Shown: positions 5,552 to 8,243 of the stretch, piece after piece | Position numbering within the stretch: position 1 is the stretch's first letter | How the letters are laid out: the number at the start of each line of letters is the position of its first letter | Source of the DNA: an uncultured Clostridia bacterium | GTDB lineage: Bacteria; Bacillota; Clostridia; Christensenellales; DTU072 | Assembly (NCBI GenBank): GCA_934296355.1 | Contig: CAKRAY010000060.1 | Location: 1-8,243, forward strand | DNA: 8,243 bases | Direction of reading: 5' to 3' | The notes under the pieces: model-generated | Databases searched by the model: none | What the model was told of the DNA's origin: nothing | The model's input: the letters and a program-made list of their open reading frames with translations, nothing else | Program-made: the position numbers and the translations under genes

Positions 5552-8243
5552 TTAGCCTGCGAAATCGGTAGACGTAAGAACCGTACCGGTCTTAACGCCG
5601 TATTGGCTACTCGAACCCGAAGAAATCGGGAACTTCGTTACTTTAAGTTTATTGTCTTCCGTTAATTCGAGCGTCATTGTTTTACCGATAATGTTATTAT
5701 TGCTACTTCCTTGCGTATACTCGGTAAAGGTTAACGTTAAAGTCGAACCTTCGAACACAGCAGTAAACTTAACTGACAAAGCGTTTGAATATCCTCCGCC
5801 TAAATGATTAAACGTTCCGGCAAGCGATGCGGATTCGTCAAACACTATCGTTATCTTGTCCGTTCCTTCATCCCAGGCATCATAATAAGAACCACTGAAA
5901 GTGCAACCAGCGAATTGACCTTTAGTTAAGAACTGTTTGGTTTCGGTATCTACGGTGTATCCGTTACTTACTTCGCCCTCGAAAATCGTAATGGAATTAC
6001 CGTTTGTTACGTAAGTTTTACCTTCGCCCGCATTGCCGTAACCGTCGAGGGTAAGCGTATTGCCGTCGGGTAAGGTGTAAGTTCCTTCATATCCGTCGAG
6101 AGTCTTAGCGTAAGTACCTTCGGAAAGAGTTATCTTTCTCGACGCATTATTCAACACAAACGAAACTTCGTTTCCGCTAAGAGTGTATTCAAAGGAAGTT
6201 TCTCCTATAGTTGCCGTGCCGAAACCGTTAAGAGTGATTTCTCCGTATTCTCCGGTGTAAGCACCGGCTTTTCCGTCGGATACCAAAATTTCTTTGTTGA
6301 CGATTTGGAATATTTGCACGTCGGAACTGTTAAATACGTCTATTCCGCTTGTAGTTAAGTCTTTAAGACCCGCCACAGTCGTTACACCGCTATTCCATTT
6401 TACGTCCTTAACTACGACGTTGTTGTATAAGAATGCGTTACGCGTGGTATTATCGTTGTAGGTTATGGTAATAAAGCCCGTGTAGGTCGTCACGCCGTTA
6501 AACGCTACGTTATTCCATCCGACGTAGTCTACTTTCGCAACTCTGCTGATATCGAATCCTAAATAAGTATCCGTTCCTACCGAATCCGGTATATCTCTAT
6601 ACGCTCTCCATACTAAGCCGAGGTCTCTACTGAAATAGTGATATACGTTATTGAGAATCAAAGCGCCTTCCTCTACATTAGCCTGGTCTTCGGTAAGAGA
6701 ATTATCGCTACTCACGGTCTCGCTCTTCAAACCATATTTTCCGGTTGCATCGACAACCAGTATTGCAGTACTTAAGTCTGAATTTGCTTTCGAACCGGAC
6801 GTGCTGGCGCCGTAATAATTCCAGCCTTTGTACGTTCCGTAAGACTTAGGCGCGTCAGCCCATTTAGCATAATAAGTTACGTTTTCGCTGACAACGGTGT
6901 TTGCGGTTACAGCGTCTCCCCAATTGTCATCCGTTCCGTTGGCGGTATACCATCCGATGAAAGTTTTAGTTCCGTAAGTTACCTCTATGCCCACTGCGGG
7001 AATCTCGCTTGCTAAAAGTTTGTCGCCTTTTGCTTTAACGACAACTTGAGCCTCCGTACCTTGACCGTTGTAGTCGAAAGTAGCGGTAACCGATTCGACG
7101 TATTTAGCGTAGAACGTGATATCTCCGGTCAATACGACGGAATTCCCTGCTTCTTTAGTAAGGTCTGCATCCGTATACCAAGCGCGGAAAACGTATCCCT
7201 CTACCGCAGGAGCGGCGGGAAGAGTAAAGTTTTCGCCATAATACTTTTGTTCCGAAGCAAGCGTGGCTTCAATATTGCCAAAGTTGTAACTTACGGTTAC
7301 GGTATACGCTTCGAGAGCGTATACGTTGCCCGTTATAGTAAGTTTATAGGCCGCACCGTCGATATAGACAATCGCATTATAACTTTCGCCGGTAACCTTT
7401 TCGTAAGTGCCGGTTTGTTCTCCGCGGGTATATCCGCCGAAGCCGTCAAGTACTAAATCGGCTTCACCTTCGCAAGTATAGGTACCGCCCATAAAGTCGG
7501 GCGATTCAGGTCTGGTCACAGCCATACTGTTTATCTTTAAGTTAACGATATAGAGCGTATCGTCGCCTTTATCGACACTACTGTCTTTAGAATACGAGAT
7601 TTCGATTGTTTCTCCGACATTAAGTACGGTCACAATATTTACCGCTTCGGCGGCAGTCATAATACCGCCACTAGATACTACTTGTTTGCCCGCGCACTTA
7701 ATCGTGGTTTTATCGGAATTCTCGCTGGAATACCAATAACTAAATCTAACGTCGATGGGACCGTCGACTGCGGTTATCGTTAAAGATGCCGTCGAGGATT
7801 TTACGCCTTTATTAGCATTCTTCCACGAATTATCGGAACTGTCATAAGCAAAGCCGTAAGTATTTCCTAACGTTATCGTATAAGTTCCGGCTTCCACCCA
7901 TTTAGCATAAATTGTCGTGTCCACGGTAATAGAGGTTGCGGTAAATTCGGTAGTAAGCGCGCTATCGGTATAGTAACCCATAGCAATCTTACCGTTAGTA
8001 GCGTCTACGGCGTATTGAGTCGAGTCAATCGTTGCGCCGGGTTTAACGCTAATCGCCTTATCGGCAATGCCATTACCGTACACAGCGGTCAGCGTTACGG
8101 GCGCTAACCAAATAGCTGTTATGGTCATATCCGAAGTGACATGAAGGCTACCCGTTATCTTCGTTCCGTCTTCTTTTTGCCAACCGTCAAAGTACAATCC
8201 GTCTACCGTTTCGGGCATCGTCGGTAACGAAGAACTATAAATC
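5552..8243 (-). CDS. Large secreted InlB-type repeat surface protein, 5' part missing
   Basis: The open frame continues to the window edge, so the start, signal peptide and any N-terminal domains are not seen; 896 complete codons before the stop are visible. The Met at 8218 is not a start: it lies inside a repeat (LPT-MPETVDGLYFDGW) and the frame is open above it. Numbering from that Met: InlB B-type/Listeria-Bacteroides repeats (about 1-37, 41-107, 306-373, 377-454, each ending near [FY]-x-GW and T-x-[YF]-AKW); a beta-sandwich (111-235); copies of a G-x-Y...LDGFG repeat (243-300, 651-700, 710-768); an unrecognised domain (455-650); and a beta-rich Gly/Ser/Thr tail (770-888). The protein is rich in Thr, Ser, Gly and Tyr with few Cys, typical of extracellular proteins. 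There is no LPxTG motif, final membrane helix or SLH domain at the C-terminus (it ends STDFAG), so any anchor is N-terminal or absent. Adhesion or glycan binding is plausible but inferred. Confidence 0.85.
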   Translation of the reverse strand, partial: IYSSSLPTMPETVDGLYFDGWQKEDGTKITGSLHVTSDMTITAIWLAPVTLTAVYGNGIADKAISVKPGATIDSTQYAVDATNGKIAMGYYTDSALTTEFTATSITVDTTIYAKWVEAGTYTITLGNTYGFAYDSSDNSWKNANKGVKSSTASLTITAVDGPIDVRFSYWYSSENSDKTTIKCAGKQVVSSGGIMTAAEAVNIVTVLNVGETIEISYSKDSSVDKGDDTLYIVNLKINSMAVTRPESPDFMGGTYTCEGEADLVLDGFGGYTRGEQTGTYEKVTGESYNAIVYIDGAAYKLTITGNVYALEAYTVTVSYNFGNIEATLASEQKYYGENFTLPAAPAVEGYVFRAWYTDADLTKEAGNSVVLTGDITFYAKYVESVTATFDYNGQGTEAQVVVKAKGDKLLASEIPAVGIEVTYGTKTFIGWYTANGTDDNWGDAVTANTVVSENVTYYAKWADAPKSYGTYKGWNYYGASTSGSKANSDLSTAILVVDATGKYGLKSETVSSDNSLTEDQANVEEGALILNNVYHYFSRDLGLVWRAYRDIPDSVGTDTYLGFDISRVAKVDYVGWNNVAFNGVTTYTGFITITYNDNTTRNAFLYNNVVVKDVKWNSGVTTVAGLKDLTTSGIDVFNSSDVQIFQIVNKEILVSDGKAGAYTGEYGEITLNGFGTATIGETSFEYTLSGNEVSFVLNNASRKITLSEGTYAKTLDGYEGTYTLPDGNTLTLDGYGNAGEGKTYVTNGNSITIFEGEVSNGYTVDTETKQFLTKGQFAGCTFSGSYYDAWDEGTDKITIVFDESASLAGTFNHLGGGYSNALSVKFTAVFEGSTLTLTFTEYTQGSSNNNIIGKTMTLELTEDNKLKVTKFPISSGSSSQYGVKTGTVLTSTDFAG
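5915..6268 (-). repeat. LDGFG-type repeats, copies B and C
   Basis: Copy B (about 651-700) has GAY (652-654), then I-T-LNGFG (661-667). Copy C (about 710-768) has GTY (712-714), then L-T-LDGYG (722-728). Together with copy A the consensus is G-[TA]-Y-x(6,7)-[LI]-x-L-[DN]-G-[FY]-G followed by a turn and two strands. A more degenerate fourth unit may follow at about 770-835. Confidence 0.55.
6269..6856 (-). other. Unrecognised domain of about 195 residues in the surface protein
   Basis: Residues about 455-650 (numbered from the Met at 8218) contain a GTYKGWNYYG start, a Ser/Asp-rich stretch, LILNNVYHYFSRDLGLVWRAY (several aromatic residues), VDYVGWNNVAFNG, TYTGFITITYNDN and a final strand DVQIFQIVN. 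It is probably beta-rich. I do not recognise a family and see no enzyme motif. Confidence 0.45.
6857..7303 (-). repeat. InlB B-type (Listeria-Bacteroides) repeats 3 and 4 in the surface protein
   Basis: Repeat 3 (about 7303-7100) reads VTVSYNFGN ... LPAAPAVEGYVFRAWYTD ... ITFYAKY. Repeat 4 (about 7090-6857) reads ATFDYNGQG ... FIGWYTANG ... VTYYAKW. Both match the family pattern well, including the [FV]-x-GW-Y-T core and the YAKW end. Confidence 0.8.
7319..7492 (-). repeat. LDGFG-type repeat, copy A
   Basis: Residues about 243-300 read GTY (245-247), seven residues, then L-V-LDGFG (255-261), and then a GEQTGTYE turn and two further strands. The same spaced motif recurs at 652-667 and 712-728 of the same protein. 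I do not recognise a named family. Confidence 0.55.
7514..7888 (-). other. Beta-sandwich (jelly-roll-like) domain in the surface protein
   Basis: Residues about 111-235 (numbered from the Met at 8218) show alternating strands with IDVRFSYWYSSE (155-166), a central glycine-rich turn, VGETIEISYSKDSSV (201-215), GDDTLYI and a final strand VNLKI. I recall the pattern 'F-x-Y-x-x-S-S-E ... Y-S-K-D-S-S-V ... G-x-D-x-x-Y-I' from clostridial extracellular proteins where it forms MAM- or CBM-like sandwiches. Ligand binding is an inference; no catalytic motif is seen. Confidence 0.5.
7898..8243 (-). repeat. InlB B-type (Listeria-Bacteroides) repeats 1 and 2 in the surface protein
   Basis: Two neighbouring repeats are visible. 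One runs from the window edge to about 8108 (GLYFDGWQ ... MTITAIW). The second spans about 8098-7898 (VTLTAVYGNG ... MGYYTDSALT ... TTIYAKW). Each follows the beta-grasp pattern of a hydrophobic strand, a [FYM]-x-[GW]-[WY]-Y-T-D-type turn and a closing A-[KI]-W. They are similar in protein but not in DNA, so they are old duplications. Confidence 0.75.

Noticed and set aside
8216..8218. Met at 8218 as the start of the surface protein
   Set aside because: The frame stays open to the window edge and the Met sits inside an InlB-type repeat, with no ribosome site before it.
5552..8243. Tandem DNA repeats from the InlB-type modules
   Set aside because: The modules are similar only in protein; I see no near-identical DNA copies that would indicate recent duplication or a recombination hot spot.
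1..8243. Insertion sequences, CRISPR arrays, tRNA or rRNA genes, riboswitches
   Set aside because: No transposase, no regularly spaced identical repeats, no cloverleaf or rRNA-like stretches, and the intergenic gaps (150-200 bases) are accounted for by terminators and promoters.

Overview
The window looks like chromosomal DNA of a Gram-positive Bacillota bacterium. An uncultured gut-type clostridium (Clostridia, perhaps Christensenellales-like) is my best guess. The grounds are a lipobox lipoprotein, a surface protein with InlB-type B-repeats, GGAG Shine-Dalgarno sites, sigma-A type promoters and U-tract terminators. The taxonomy is inference; there is no rRNA or marker gene. All genes lie on the minus strand, so they are read from high to low coordinates.

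Layout in the direction of transcription: (1) 8243-5552 is the 3' part of a large secreted repeat protein whose start lies beyond the window. It has InlB-type repeats, a clostridial beta-sandwich, an unrecognised domain of about 195 residues, and at least three copies of a short 'G-x-Y ... L-DG-[FY]-G' repeat. It ends in a terminator (5491-5521). (2) 5378-2868 is a Cu(I)-exporting P1B-ATPase (CopA) with a metal-binding domain at each end. It is driven by a perfect TTGACA-N17-TATAAT promoter that has a 9+9 bp inverted repeat just upstream, and it ends in a strong terminator. Its C-terminal domain has its own Shine-Dalgarno site and ATG inside the frame, so it may also be made separately as a 66-residue CopZ chaperone. 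(3) 2667-1264 is a lipoprotein esterase of the alpha/beta-hydrolase fold with an Ig-like N-terminal domain, its own promoter and its own terminator. (4) 1112-24 is a membrane-anchored metal-dependent endonuclease/exonuclease/phosphatase family protein with its own promoter. No terminator follows it; a Shine-Dalgarno site and ATG at positions 21-2 begin another gene that runs out of the window, so these two are probably co-transcribed.

Genes 1-3 look like separate transcription units rather than one pathway. Gene 4 and the gene at the window edge form the only likely operon. Three of the four products are predicted to act outside the cytoplasm (surface repeat protein, lipoprotein esterase, anchored EEP enzyme), and the fourth handles copper stress.

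The points most worth following up are the copA/copZ nested arrangement with a slippery A-tract at the junction, the complete absence of GATC in 8.2 kb, the operator-like palindrome at the copA promoter, and the uncharacterised repeat and domain in the surface protein. I found no mobile elements, CRISPR arrays, tRNAs or rRNAs. No stretch over 300 bases lacks a gene.
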